The notes under the pieces: generated by a model
What the model saw: only the letters and a program-made list of their open reading frames with translations
Told to the model about the DNA's origin: nothing
The model's database searches: none
Part shown: piece after piece, positions 1-7,941 of the stretch
How the letters are laid out: each line of letters starts with the position of its first letter
Position numbering within the stretch: position 1 is the stretch's first letter
Made by a program: the position numbers and the translations under genes
Assembly (NCBI GenBank): GCA_024641445.1
Contig: JAHEDA010000001.1
Span: 1 to 33,823, forward strand
DNA from: Gammaproteobacteria bacterium
GTDB taxonomy: Bacteria > Pseudomonadota > Gammaproteobacteria > UBA6429 > Thiohalophilaceae
Length of the DNA stretch: 33,823 nucleotides
Reading direction: 5' to 3'

Positions 1-36
1 TCGTGTGCGGTGTTACCGCCACGACCCTTTTGTTTG

Positions 37-627
37 TCAGGGGTTTTGCCCGAGTAGACCGGCCTTCAGGCCTTCATGGGCAGGGTGTTCACCCAGCCAG
101 ACCTTCAGTAGTGCCACATTGAAATCCCGCCCCACTATCGTCCCCCTGGATTGATGGTTTAATGAGACCAGCGTGCCTTGGCCAGGCCGATAGTCGAACG
201 CCAGCGTATCGCCTTTATGTACCGTCTCGAACAGGCCGTTGAACTGTGTCAGGCGGGGTTGCATTTCGGCGAATTCCGTAGCGCTCAAATTATTGCCAAA
301 CCCCTCGTTCCAGCTCTCGATCAATTTTTCCCGCTCGACCTCGTGATAGAGAAAGTGCAGTAACACCCGGTTGGGGACATCTTGCGCCAGGATGGCCTCT
401 GTGCGGGTTTGCCGGGAGGGCAAATAGAGGGCGCCAACGTAGATATCAAAGATAAACTTGCTACGGATACCGGCGCCATTGAGCAGCAGTGGTGTCGTTG
501 ACCCGGTCAGGCTTATTGATTCGGGTAGGTCGACATCGGCGATCTCGCGTGCATCAACACTCGCCGTGTTACAGAGGGCAAGCATGAGCACTAATGAGAT
601 TGAGAGAAAATATGCCCTTCCTTGCAT
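37..627 (-). CDS. Secreted chalcone isomerase-like protein
   Basis: The 196-residue product begins with a hydrophobic signal peptide (about residues 1-26, small residues before REIADVDLP), so it should be exported to the periplasm. The body matches the bacterial chalcone-isomerase-like fold: a 'LNGAGIRSKFIFDIYVGALYL' type core, here around residues 50-70, and a C-terminal G-x-x-F-N-x-A-L-L-x-x-W-L-G segment. Bacterial members are not thought to catalyse flavonoid chemistry; a lipid or fatty-acid binding role is usually guessed, and none can be proven here. The ATG start is backed by a GGAGG ribosome-binding site eight bases upstream. It lies downstream of arfB on the same strand with about 75 bp between them. 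The family call is good; the function is unknown. Confidence 0.85.
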   Translation of the reverse strand: MQGRAYFLSISLVLMLALCNTASVDAREIADVDLPESISLTGSTTPLLLNGAGIRSKFIFDIYVGALYLPSRQTRTEAILAQDVPNRVLLHFLYHEVEREKLIESWNEGFGNNLSATEFAEMQPRLTQFNGLFETVHKGDTLAFDYRPGQGTLVSLNHQSRGTIVGRDFNVALLKVWLGEHPAHEGLKAGLLGQNP

Positions 628-703
628 AGACCACCTCCAGTACCGTGTCGATTATCAGGAGTATAGGCGAGATAGAGAAAAGTGTATTTTGTAGAGGGGA
701 GGT

Positions 704-1120
704 TTAATCGGGTGTTACCCGCTTTCGCAGGCCCTTGGTCTTACCGCGCTGGCTTTTGTGCTCCAATCGCTTTCGACTAACGCTGTGGGGCGTCCTGGTG
801 GGAATGCGTTTTTTGTGCGTGACGGCGATGCCCTGGATTATTTCCTGTAGGCGAGCCAAAGCCGCCTCACGGTTTTTCTCCTGACTGCGATATTGCTGTG
901 ATTTGATGACGATGACACCCTCCTTGCTGAGGCGTTGGTCATTCAGCTGCAACAGACGTTGTTTGTAGAAATCGGGTAGCGAGGAGGCGTTGATATCAAA
1001 ACGCAGGTGGATAGCAGAGGAGACTTTGTTAACATTTTGGCCGCCCGAGCCCTGGGCACGGATGGCGCTGATCTCGATCTCAGCATCTGGGATGACTACG
1101 TTATTTGATATGTGTAACAC
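704..1120 (-). CDS. arfB: Peptidyl-tRNA hydrolase ArfB (ribosome rescue)
   Basis: ArfB (YaeJ) frees ribosomes stalled on non-stop mRNA by hydrolysing peptidyl-tRNA in the A/P site. The release-factor GGQ motif is present in the context AQGSGGQNVNKVSSAIHLRF, and the C-terminal tail is strongly basic (RKRLEHKS, KGLRKR), as needed for insertion into the mRNA channel. The open frame extends 32 codons further upstream, but homologues begin at the segment VLHISNNVVIP. I therefore chose the GTG at 1118-1120, which has AGGA upstream at normal spacing and gives 138 residues, against about 140 in E. coli. It is transcribed toward the chalcone-isomerase-like gene and diverges from the histidine kinase. 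Identification is confident; only the start is inferred. Confidence 0.93.
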   Translation of the reverse strand: MLHISNNVVIPDAEIEISAIRAQGSGGQNVNKVSSAIHLRFDINASSLPDFYKQRLLQLNDQRLSKEGVIVIKSQQYRSQEKNREAALARLQEIIQGIAVTHKKRIPTRTPHSVSRKRLEHKSQRGKTKGLRKRVTPD

Positions 1121-1304
1121 GCGTGGTTCCTGGTAATGAGAAGAATATGACGTGACACGGCCATCGTTTGCCGCGTGGTCTAGTCTCGCCTGGGCTAGTA
1201 TACCCAAACAAATCACCCGGAATTGCCGCTTCTCTCATCTATCAGGCATGCTAATATCAGTTCTTATCTGAATCTCGCACCATTGTTGGTTGAGGCAAGA
1301 GAAC

Positions 1305-3053
1305 ATGGCATTGAGACTGGCCAATTATCTCTCCAGTGGTCATCGCTTCGGTGAATCTGAGGCCCATCAAGCATTCCGATTTCGTGTGCTCAACTACTTC
1401 ATGGGTGTCGCCGTGGTCTTTGGCCTGCTTATCGGCGCGTTGGGCGAGCTCGGGGTCATGGTGATCGGGGCAGTTCAGTCGCGCACCAATTTTATCTATG
1501 TGGTCTTCAACTTAGTCCTGATCTTCTGGCTGAGGCGGGATAAGGCCAGTTTTCACAAAATCGCCTGGCTCCAGGTTATCTCCACTTTTATTACCTTTCT
1601 GGTGGCGTTACTGGTTGTCCCCAACGATGAATTTCGCTTTGTTTGGTTCTACGTGGCGGTATATATTGCCTATATATTGTTGGGGGTGTGGGCGGGTATC
1701 AGCGCAACCGTCGCTGCCATCACGGTTCTTGTTGCTGCAAACCTCCTGATCGATCTGCATCTCTCGGCCACGGCAATCTACACGTCGGTGTTTGGGTTGA
1801 TCGTCGCGAGCCTGTTATCGCGGGCCTATTCCATGCAGATATCAATCTATGAGGCGCGCCTGAACAAAAAAAATCGCGAGTTGGAGGAGAATATCCGCGA
1901 GTTAGATCAGACCCTGGAGCGGGCCTATGAGGCGAGTCACACCAAGAGTATGTTTCTGGCCAAGATGAGCCATGAGATCCGTACACCCATGAATGGTGCC
2001 TTGAGTATGGTACAGGTCTTAAAGACGACTCCCTTGGATGAGCAACAACAGAGTTATCTCTCCTCGGTCGAGCGTTCGGGCAAGACACTGTTATTACTCA
2101 TCGACGATCTGCTGGATATCTCCCGCATCGAATCGAATAATCTTGAACTCAAGTCCCACGCCTTCAGGTGTTGGTTGTTTATTGAAGATATCCTGACGCA
2201 GGCCGATCCCATGTTTGACTCCGGGGAACTAAGTTTTGTCGCGGATATTATCGACGATATGCCGACCTATCTCATTGGTGATGAGATCCGCTTGAAGCAG
2301 GTTATCGTCAATCTTTTGGCCAATGCGGCAAAGTTTACCCGACACGGCGAGGTTCGGCTGGTGATTAATGGAGAGCATACGCACGATCAGCGCTATCATT
2401 TACATATTGAAGTCATTGATACCGGTATCGGTATCCCCGCCGATAAACTGGCAACCGTGTTTGAACCCTTCCGACAACTTGACCCGGTGCGAATTGCCAA
2501 TCGGGGTGCGGGTCTAGGTCTGCCGATCTCTATGAGTATCATTGAGGCAATGCAGGGTACCTTGAGAGTAGAATCGGAGCTGGATAAGGGGAGTTGCTTT
2601 ATTGTGGATGTGACACTGCCCTACACCGAACAGGGGGAGGTGGTGGTAGAGGATCTGCCACAAGAGTTACCTCACGGTAGGCTTCGCATATTATTAGTGG
2701 ATGATGATGCGATTAGCCGCCTGGCGGTCATGACCCTCCTGAATAAATCGGGACACGATGTGGTGGTGGCTGAGAATGGCGAGGAGGCGATCACGCAACT
2801 CGAACATAATACATTCGACGCCATCCTGATGGATGTTCATATGCCGGTGATGGATGGTGTCAATGCAACCCGGGTCATTAAGGCGCGTGAGCTAACGAAT
2901 GCCCCGGTTATCGGCATGACGGCGAGCGTCATGAACAATGAACGGGTCGGTTACCTGAGCGCAGGCATGGATGCATTGGTAGAAAAACCCGTCAACTATC
3001 AAACTTTGCTGCATGTTATCTACAGTAAGATCGAGCAGCGCTATAGTGCCTAA
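1305..3053 (+). CDS. Membrane hybrid sensor histidine kinase with receiver domain
   Basis: Signal-transducing kinase of 582 residues from the ATG at 1305. Five or six hydrophobic segments fill roughly residues 25-175 with almost no periplasmic loop, so sensing may occur within the membrane. A short coiled coil follows, then a HisKA domain with the phospho-acceptor H223 in KMSHEIRTPMNG. The ATPase domain has an N box (NLLANAAKF), a G1 box (DTGIGIP) and a G2 box (GAGLGLP). A C-terminal receiver has the acidic pair in LLVDDDA, phospho-acceptor D510 in ILMDVHMP, and the switch lysine in EKPVN. No HPt domain or response regulator lies nearby, so its partner is elsewhere. A TTG five codons upstream is possible, but GAGG nine bases before the ATG favours 1305. 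Input signal unknown. Confidence 0.93.
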   Translation: MALRLANYLSSGHRFGESEAHQAFRFRVLNYFMGVAVVFGLLIGALGELGVMVIGAVQSRTNFIYVVFNLVLIFWLRRDKASFHKIAWLQVISTFITFLVALLVVPNDEFRFVWFYVAVYIAYILLGVWAGISATVAAITVLVAANLLIDLHLSATAIYTSVFGLIVASLLSRAYSMQISIYEARLNKKNRELEENIRELDQTLERAYEASHTKSMFLAKMSHEIRTPMNGALSMVQVLKTTPLDEQQQSYLSSVERSGKTLLLLIDDLLDISRIESNNLELKSHAFRCWLFIEDILTQADPMFDSGELSFVADIIDDMPTYLIGDEIRLKQVIVNLLANAAKFTRHGEVRLVINGEHTHDQRYHLHIEVIDTGIGIPADKLATVFEPFRQLDPVRIANRGAGLGLPISMSIIEAMQGTLRVESELDKGSCFIVDVTLPYTEQGEVVVEDLPQELPHGRLRILLVDDDAISRLAVMTLLNKSGHDVVVAENGEEAITQLEHNTFDAILMDVHMPVMDGVNATRVIKARELTNAPVIGMTASVMNNERVGYLSAGMDALVEKPVNYQTLLHVIYSKIEQRYSA

Positions 3054-3119
3054 GCACTGGCCTTAGAAATTTGGCTTTAGCGTATTGATTGATTCCGGTT
3101 TAACAATAAACTTCATCTA

Positions 3120-3779
3120 GTGCCCCACGCGACAAGCCCCCTCGACATGTTTGAACTGGAATGTCTATATAACGATGACGATCTGCTGGCCTTCAATAAG
3201 CCCAGTGGCCTGCTCGCGGTACCTGGGCGTGGTGAGTCCATGCAAGACTGTCTCTCCCTTCGAGTCCAGGCCGTTTACCCCGATGCCCTGGTGGTGCACC
3301 GCCTCGACATGGATACCTCGGGCGTGATGTTGATGGCGCACGGTAAGTGGGCTCAAAGCCAGCTCAGCCAAATGTTTCAGGCTCGGGCTATAACAAAGCA
3401 ATATCATGCACTGGTGACCGGACGACTGCGGTCACCCCGTGGAGAGGTTGATCTGCCACTCATTGCGGATTGGCCTAACCGGCCCAGGCAGATGGTCGAT
3501 TCCGAAAATGGAAAACCCTCTCTGACACGCTATCAGGTCCTGGACTATAACGCAGAGGCTAATATCTCACGCGTTTTGCTGGAGCCGGTCACCGGTCGTT
3601 CGCACCAATTGCGGGTACACATGCAGTGCCTGGGTCATCCGATATTAGGTGACAGGCTATATGCCGACGCGATGACTTTGGGAAAGGCCGCGCGACTCAT
3701 GTTGCATGCGACTACACTGAGTCTACAGCATCCTCGTGGGCATCAACGGCTTACCATTACGGCAGAAGTATCATTCTGA
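3120..3779 (+). CDS. rluA: RluA-type 23S rRNA/tRNA pseudouridine synthase
   Basis: Converts uridine to pseudouridine in structured RNA. In E. coli the family member RluA modifies U746 of 23S rRNA and U32 of several tRNAs. The catalytic motif HRLDMDTSG places the nucleophilic aspartate at D63. The segment DLPLIADWPNRPRQ and the later GRSHQLRVHM and GHPILGDRLYA match RluA rather than RluC or RluD, and there is no N-terminal S4 domain. The 219-residue length equals that of the E. coli enzyme. The start is a GTG at 3120 without a convincing ribosome-binding site; the ATG at 3147 would give a nine-residue shorter protein. It follows the histidine kinase by about 65 bp and is probably expressed independently. 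Confidence 0.93.
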   Translation: MPHATSPLDMFELECLYNDDDLLAFNKPSGLLAVPGRGESMQDCLSLRVQAVYPDALVVHRLDMDTSGVMLMAHGKWAQSQLSQMFQARAITKQYHALVTGRLRSPRGEVDLPLIADWPNRPRQMVDSENGKPSLTRYQVLDYNAEANISRVLLEPVTGRSHQLRVHMQCLGHPILGDRLYADAMTLGKAARLMLHATTLSLQHPRGHQRLTITAEVSF

Positions 3780-3785
3780 ATGAGT

Positions 3786-3806
3786 AAGGCAAATTTAATT
3801 TGCCTT
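3786..3806. repeat. Perfect inverted repeat after rluA
   Basis: AAGGCAAAT and its exact complement ATTTGCCTT are separated by three bases. The hairpin sits seven bases after the rluA stop codon. It could end rluA transcription, but no T-run follows and the stem is AT-rich, so a termination role is only a guess. Confidence 0.5.
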
Positions 3807-3858
3807 CCGATGTGTTCTGGCCTTATCTTGATTTAAAAATGAAATCAGGGGAGCAATC

Positions 3859-4413
3859 ATGAAATATCTTATTCTGGGGGTCCTGATCTTTGCGGGCGTA
3901 CACCTGTTACCTACCTTTGTTGGCCTGCGTGCGGGCATCATTCGACTCATTGGCGAGAAACTCTACCAGGCGCTGGTAGCGTTAGCCTCTTTTGGCAGCA
4001 TCGGCCTGATGGTGGTAGGCTTTAAGCACTCTGAGATGCTGGATATCTATCACCCACCCAAGTGGGGGCATCTCGTGACCGCCGTCCTCATGTTGATCTC
4101 GCTAACCCTGTTTGCGGCCTCACACATGCCAACCAATATCAAGCACTATACCCGTCACCCTATGTTGTGGGGGTTGGTGCTGTGGGGGGTGGCACACCTC
4201 TTTGCCAATGGCGATAAGTCCTCGATCATCCTGTTTGGTGGGCTGGCAGTCTATGGTTTGTTGGGGATGGCCTCCGCTAATTTACGTGGAGCGAAACTTC
4301 AGCCGCAGACGCTACCTTGGCGAGCCGAGGTCAAGCCGGTACTTGCCGGGGTCGTGGCCTATCTTGTCCTTGTCCTGCTACATCCATATTTGTTTGGCGT
4401 GTCGGTATATTGA
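3859..4413 (+). CDS. NnrU-family integral membrane protein
   Basis: The product is 184 residues with about five or six membrane segments and very short loops. The conserved NnrU-family feature is the central segment SHMPTNIKHYTRHPMLWG, which carries several histidines on one face and resembles the NnrU/isoprenylcysteine-methyltransferase-like membrane fold. In some proteobacteria nnrU lies among denitrification genes and affects nitric-oxide metabolism; no nitrite or nitric oxide reductase gene lies here, so that role should not be transferred. AGGGGA six bases before the ATG supports this start. The gene stands between rluA and the TIGR03546/TIGR03545 pair, with about 110 bp to the latter. 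Family confident; activity unknown. Confidence 0.88.
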   Translation: MKYLILGVLIFAGVHLLPTFVGLRAGIIRLIGEKLYQALVALASFGSIGLMVVGFKHSEMLDIYHPPKWGHLVTAVLMLISLTLFAASHMPTNIKHYTRHPMLWGLVLWGVAHLFANGDKSSIILFGGLAVYGLLGMASANLRGAKLQPQTLPWRAEVKPVLAGVVAYLVLVLLHPYLFGVSVY

Positions 4414-4440
4414 TTTTTACATGACACTTGGCGAAATACG

Positions 4441-4469
4441 TTTTGTTTATCGATATTGTTGTCTATAGT
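4441..4469 (+). promoter_or_regulatory. Possible promoter for the TIGR03546/TIGR03545 unit
   Basis: A TATAGT at 4464-4469 has a loose -35-like TTTTGT at 4441-4446 with a 17-base spacer, in an AT-rich gap 54 bases upstream of the next ATG. The -35 match is poor, so this is a candidate only. Confidence 0.3.
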
Positions 4470-4522
4470 TACTCCTTGTAGAAATGTTGCCAATGCATTA
4501 CTAAATTAGAGATATTAAGACT

Positions 4523-5032
4523 ATGTGGGATCCCTTCTTTAAGATATTCCGATTACTCAATTCAGACCAGGACCCGTTTCATCTGAGTCTGGGCCTGACC
4601 CTTGCCATGGTGGCAGGCCTCACGCCACTCATGAGTCTGCATAATCTGGTTGTTTTGTTGCTGGTGATGGTATTGCGGGCAAACATTTCGGCCTTCATGT
4701 TTGGCCTGGGTAGCTTTACGCTGCTGGCCTATATGCTCGACCCACTGTTTCATTCTGTAGGTCTGTATCTCCTCCAGCTCCCTTCCTTGAGTGAGATGTG
4801 GACGGGTATGTATAACTCCAGCTTCTGGCGTTTAACCCGCTTCAATAACACCATTGTCCTCGGTAGCCTCGCAGTGAGTGTGGTGGCGCTGGTGCCGACA
4901 TTCTTCCTGATGCGTGTGCTGGTTGAACTCTATCGCAAGCACATACAAAAGCGCTTTGCTGCGGCCACTGGTCGTGCACAGAACCTGCTCAGATTTGGCC
5001 GGTTGTTCTCCCGTATTGGTAGTGATGGATAA
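4523..5032 (+). CDS. TIGR03546-family (DUF2062-like) membrane protein
   Basis: A 169-residue membrane protein with about four hydrophobic segments. The N-terminal part (DPFHLSLGLTLAMVAGLTPL, around residues 17-36) resembles the DUF2062/TIGR03546 pattern in which a small-residue helix is followed by P-L-M-S-x-H-N. The C-terminal tail is basic and probably cytoplasmic. The gene is separated by only six bases from the next gene, a TIGR03545-family protein. These two families are commonly found side by side, so the pair is very likely one transcription unit and may form one complex in the inner membrane. No biochemical activity is established for either. The start ATG has only a weak purine-rich ribosome-binding site. 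Confidence 0.85.
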   Translation: MWDPFFKIFRLLNSDQDPFHLSLGLTLAMVAGLTPLMSLHNLVVLLLVMVLRANISAFMFGLGSFTLLAYMLDPLFHSVGLYLLQLPSLSEMWTGMYNSSFWRLTRFNNTIVLGSLAVSVVALVPTFFLMRVLVELYRKHIQKRFAAATGRAQNLLRFGRLFSRIGSDG

Positions 5033-5038
5033 TTCACA

Positions 5039-6847
5039 ATGAAAAAATGGATACGTTGGTCTGGTCTGATCCCCTTTGTCGTTGTCACGGCGCTGTTACT
5101 GGTCTTTTTCTATTTCTATGCGGATAACGTGGTGCGGAAGATAATCGAATCCACCGGGAGCGACATGGTGGGTGCGCGTGTGGATACCCGCAGTGTGGCG
5201 GTGCATTTTGTGCCACTCGGAATCACTATCCGTGGACTCCAGGTCACAAACCCGGACTCTCCCATGCAGAACATGGTCGATATCGATCGTGTCCAGTTTG
5301 GTATGGACCTGGGACGCCTCCTGCTCGGCAAGGTCATTATCCAGGATATGCTCATGGATGAGGTGAGCTTTGATACCCCGCGCAAGACCTCCGGTGCCCT
5401 ACCGAAGAAGGAAGAGAAGAAGCCAGAGCCCAAGTCCGATGCGGGTGGTTTTAATCTGCCGGGTATTGAGCTGCCCAGTCCGGCCACGGTGCTGGCGCAG
5501 GAGAAGTTGAAGACGCAAATTCTTTCCGATGAGTTGCAAAAGAGTATCACCCTGGCGCAGGGCAACTGGGACAAACTTCAGGCGAGTATCCCGACCCAGG
5601 CTCGCCTTGACTCGCATCAGGCACGCTACCAGCAGATTCAGAAGACCGATACCCACGACCTGCGTAAAGTTGCCGAGGCGATCAAAGACCTCCAAAGCCT
5701 GATCAAAGACATTCAGGGTGATTTGGATGCCATACAACACGCGCGAGATCAGGTTGGGCAGGACCTCAAGTCCCTGGACCAGCAGTATCACGCCTTGCTC
5801 AAGGCCCCGGGTGAGGATCAAAAGCACCTGCAACAAAAATACACCCCCGACACCAAGGGCGTGGGCAACCTGAGTGGCATGTTGTTTGGTCCAAAATCCA
5901 GGGAGTGGTTGCAACAGGGCCTGGTCTGGTATGAAAAACTGGCGCCCTATATAAGCAAGGCGAAGACTAACGAGCCCAAGCGTGAGCGACTCAAGGGAAT
6001 TAACGTGAAGTTCCGTGAGTTCCAGCCGACACCGGATTTTCTGATCAGCCGCATTCGCGCCTCGGTGACGACTCAGGCCGGCAAATTCAATGGCGAGATC
6101 ATTGATGTGACCCACCAACCCGAGGTGATTCATCGGCCCCTGACCTTTGTCTTTCATGGGCGCAATATGTCGCGCATGGAGGCCCTCGACCTCACCGGTA
6201 GCTTCAATCATATTGATGCGGCCAAATCAGTGGATGTCATGAATCTCAGCTTTATCAATTATCACGTCAGTGAGACCAGCCTCAGCGACGACCCCTCACT
6301 CACGCTCAAGATGAAGTCGGCGCGGAGCGACACCGTGATTAAGCTGGCTCAGCGTAGCGGGCAGTTGGATGGCAGCATGAACATGCACCTGCAGGATATT
6401 GCCTACGATAACAAGGCAAGTGATGGCGAATTCCAGCAGATACTCGTCAGCGCATTTAACACTATGCACGACTTCAATATCGATGCCCGGCTGGAGGGGA
6501 CCCTGGGTCAGCCTAAATTTAATCTCACCTCTGACATCGATCAAAAGCTTAAGCGCGAGGTTCAGGTCGCCATGGACAAGCGCATGGAACACTATCGTCA
6601 GGCGCTGGACACCGAGATTAAGAAGGCGACCGAGGCACAGATCGAGCAGGCACGACAGCAGATCGAGACCCTGCGTAAGGGTGTTGAGACGCAACTGGCG
6701 GCGGTTCAGAAACAGGTTGATCAACAACGCCAGCAGATTGAGTCACAGCGCAAGCAATACGAGGCGGATATCGCCAAGCAGCAGAAGCAAGTGCAACAGC
6801 AGCTCCAGGATAAGGCGCAGGACCTCCTCAAGCAGTTCATACACTAA
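5039..6847 (+). CDS. TIGR03545-family membrane-anchored coiled-coil protein
   Basis: The product is 602 residues. One transmembrane helix near residues 8-28 anchors a large domain presumably outside the cytoplasm. The region after it (about 35-115) has the flavour of AsmA/DUF748 proteins: 'VDTRSVAVHFVPLGITIRGL' type strands, then repeated hydrophobic-polar alternation. Residues about 125-150 are lysine/proline rich; 170-260 and 520-602 are Gln/Lys/Glu-rich and predicted coiled coil. A central segment (about 320-500) again looks beta-rich. This architecture suggests an envelope-spanning or bridge-like protein, but that is inference from composition. It follows the TIGR03546 gene by six bases. 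A 270-codon open frame on the opposite strand reflects the Gln/Lys-rich composition rather than a gene. Confidence 0.85.
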   Translation: MKKWIRWSGLIPFVVVTALLLVFFYFYADNVVRKIIESTGSDMVGARVDTRSVAVHFVPLGITIRGLQVTNPDSPMQNMVDIDRVQFGMDLGRLLLGKVIIQDMLMDEVSFDTPRKTSGALPKKEEKKPEPKSDAGGFNLPGIELPSPATVLAQEKLKTQILSDELQKSITLAQGNWDKLQASIPTQARLDSHQARYQQIQKTDTHDLRKVAEAIKDLQSLIKDIQGDLDAIQHARDQVGQDLKSLDQQYHALLKAPGEDQKHLQQKYTPDTKGVGNLSGMLFGPKSREWLQQGLVWYEKLAPYISKAKTNEPKRERLKGINVKFREFQPTPDFLISRIRASVTTQAGKFNGEIIDVTHQPEVIHRPLTFVFHGRNMSRMEALDLTGSFNHIDAAKSVDVMNLSFINYHVSETSLSDDPSLTLKMKSARSDTVIKLAQRSGQLDGSMNMHLQDIAYDNKASDGEFQQILVSAFNTMHDFNIDARLEGTLGQPKFNLTSDIDQKLKREVQVAMDKRMEHYRQALDTEIKKATEAQIEQARQQIETLRKGVETQLAAVQKQVDQQRQQIESQRKQYEADIAKQQKQVQQQLQDKAQDLLKQFIH

Positions 6848-6863
6848 GGCCTTCATAAACCTT

Positions 6864-6911
6864 TACCCCTTGTTCATGCGACGTGGATGACAGCGTCGCT
6901 GACGAGGGGTA
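6864..6911. repeat. Nested inverted repeats overlapping a promoter
   Basis: An outer pair TACCCCT (6864-6870) and AGGGGTA (6905-6911) encloses an inner pair GCGACG (6878-6883) and CGTCGC (6894-6899). A short T-run follows at 6917-6921, so the structure could terminate the upstream transcript. It also brackets the -35 and touches the -10 element of the exporter promoter, so it could equally be an operator. Both readings fit the sequence. Confidence 0.6.
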
Positions 6912-6915
6912 TAGT
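6887..6915 (+). promoter_or_regulatory. Sigma70-type promoter of the HlyD/ABC exporter operon
   Basis: ATGACA at 6887-6892 (five of six consensus -35 bases) and TATAGT at 6910-6915 (five of six consensus -10 bases) are separated by exactly 17 bases. The expected transcription start near 6922 leaves a leader of about 35 bases to the ATG at 6958. Inverted repeats overlap both elements. Confidence 0.6.
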
Positions 6916-6957
6916 ATTTTTCTGTTTCAGTAACCCTGGCCGCTTCAAGGGATACGC

Positions 6958-7941
6958 ATGGCAATATCACCTCGTTACCTCTATCTCTTCAGTCTCTCCC
7001 TGCTGCTCCTGGTGGGTTGCTCCAGGAATGGGGCCGACCACGTCGTTGGTACCCTGGAGTGGGATCGCATCGAACTTGTTGCCGAGGCGAGTGAACCCAT
7101 TGCACAGATTGCCGTCAAGGAGGGTGACTTGGTGCAGGCCGGGCAGTTGTTGGTTCAATTGAATACCCAACGGGTGCAGGCCCAGGTTGATCAGGCCCAT
7201 GCGGGACGGGCCCAGGCGGCGGCGGTGTTGGCCGAGTTCCGACATGGGACTCGGCCCGAGCGGCTTAACGAGGCGAGGGCACGTCTTGCGGGTGCCGAAA
7301 AGGTACTGGAGGCGCGTGAGCGAGAGTTGCAACGCGTAGAGACCTTATATGAGAAGAAGCTCCTCAGCGCGAACAACCGTGATGAGGCTGCCTCCGCGCG
7401 CGATGGTGCGCGTGCCGAGCGTGATGCTGCCCATGCAGTATTGGAGGCGCTACTCCACGGGAGTACCAAGGACCAACTCAATCAGGCCGAACAGGCCCTC
7501 GCCCGTGCCGAGGGTCAGGTGCGTGAGTTGGAGGTCGTATTGGACCGTCTGTCGATACGGGCGCCGGTGCAGGGGCGCGTCGATGCCTTGCCCTACAAGA
7601 TTGGTGAGCGAGCGCCGACGGGGAATGTCATTGCGGTAATGCTGGCAGGCGAGCACCCCTATGCCAAGGTCTTCATCCCCGAGGCGTTACGCATCATGAT
7701 CAACCCCGGCGTCAAGGCGCGCGTACTGCTGGATGGTGCCGACAAGGAGTACGCCGGCGTGGTTCGAAGTGTCTCCAATGAACCCTCGTTTACTCCCTAC
7801 TTTGCCCTGACCGAGCATGACCGTGGCCGCCTCAGTTACCTTGCCAAGGTTGACCTCGTCGGCGAGACAAAAGACCTGCCTGCGGGATTACCGCTATCAG
7901 TTATTTTTCTGAGTGGGGCGGGTGACAACCTGGTGCCATGA
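6958..7941 (+). CDS. HlyD-family periplasmic adaptor lipoprotein
   Basis: Membrane-fusion subunit of an ABC exporter, 327 residues. The N-terminus is a lipoprotein signal ending in LLLLVGC with the lipidated cysteine at C21, so it is lipid-anchored rather than spanning the membrane. Residues about 35-70 form a biotinyl/lipoyl-like half (EGDLVQAGQLLVQL), about 70-185 an alanine/glutamate/arginine-rich coiled-coil hairpin, then the second lipoyl half (IRAPVQGRVDALPYKIGE) and a beta-barrel end. This arrangement resembles YbhG and other adaptors for drug or glycolipid ABC-2 exporters. AAGGG six bases before the ATG supports the start. The stop overlaps the ATP-binding gene by four bases, indicating coupling. 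Substrate not known. Confidence 0.92.
   Translation: MAISPRYLYLFSLSLLLLVGCSRNGADHVVGTLEWDRIELVAEASEPIAQIAVKEGDLVQAGQLLVQLNTQRVQAQVDQAHAGRAQAAAVLAEFRHGTRPERLNEARARLAGAEKVLEARERELQRVETLYEKKLLSANNRDEAASARDGARAERDAAHAVLEALLHGSTKDQLNQAEQALARAEGQVRELEVVLDRLSIRAPVQGRVDALPYKIGERAPTGNVIAVMLAGEHPYAKVFIPEALRIMINPGVKARVLLDGADKEYAGVVRSVSNEPSFTPYFALTEHDRGRLSYLAKVDLVGETKDLPAGLPLSVIFLSGAGDNLVP

Noticed and set aside
1..36. Left edge before the chalcone-isomerase-like stop
   Set aside because: Too short to assign; no coding frame or structure supported.
1121..1216. 32-codon extension of ArfB
   Set aside because: Homologues begin at the GTG at 1120, which also has an AGGA ribosome-binding site.
5399..6211. 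270-codon frame opposite the TIGR03545 gene
   Set aside because: It is leucine/valine/glycine-rich, the usual mirror of a Gln/Lys-rich gene, and matches no family.
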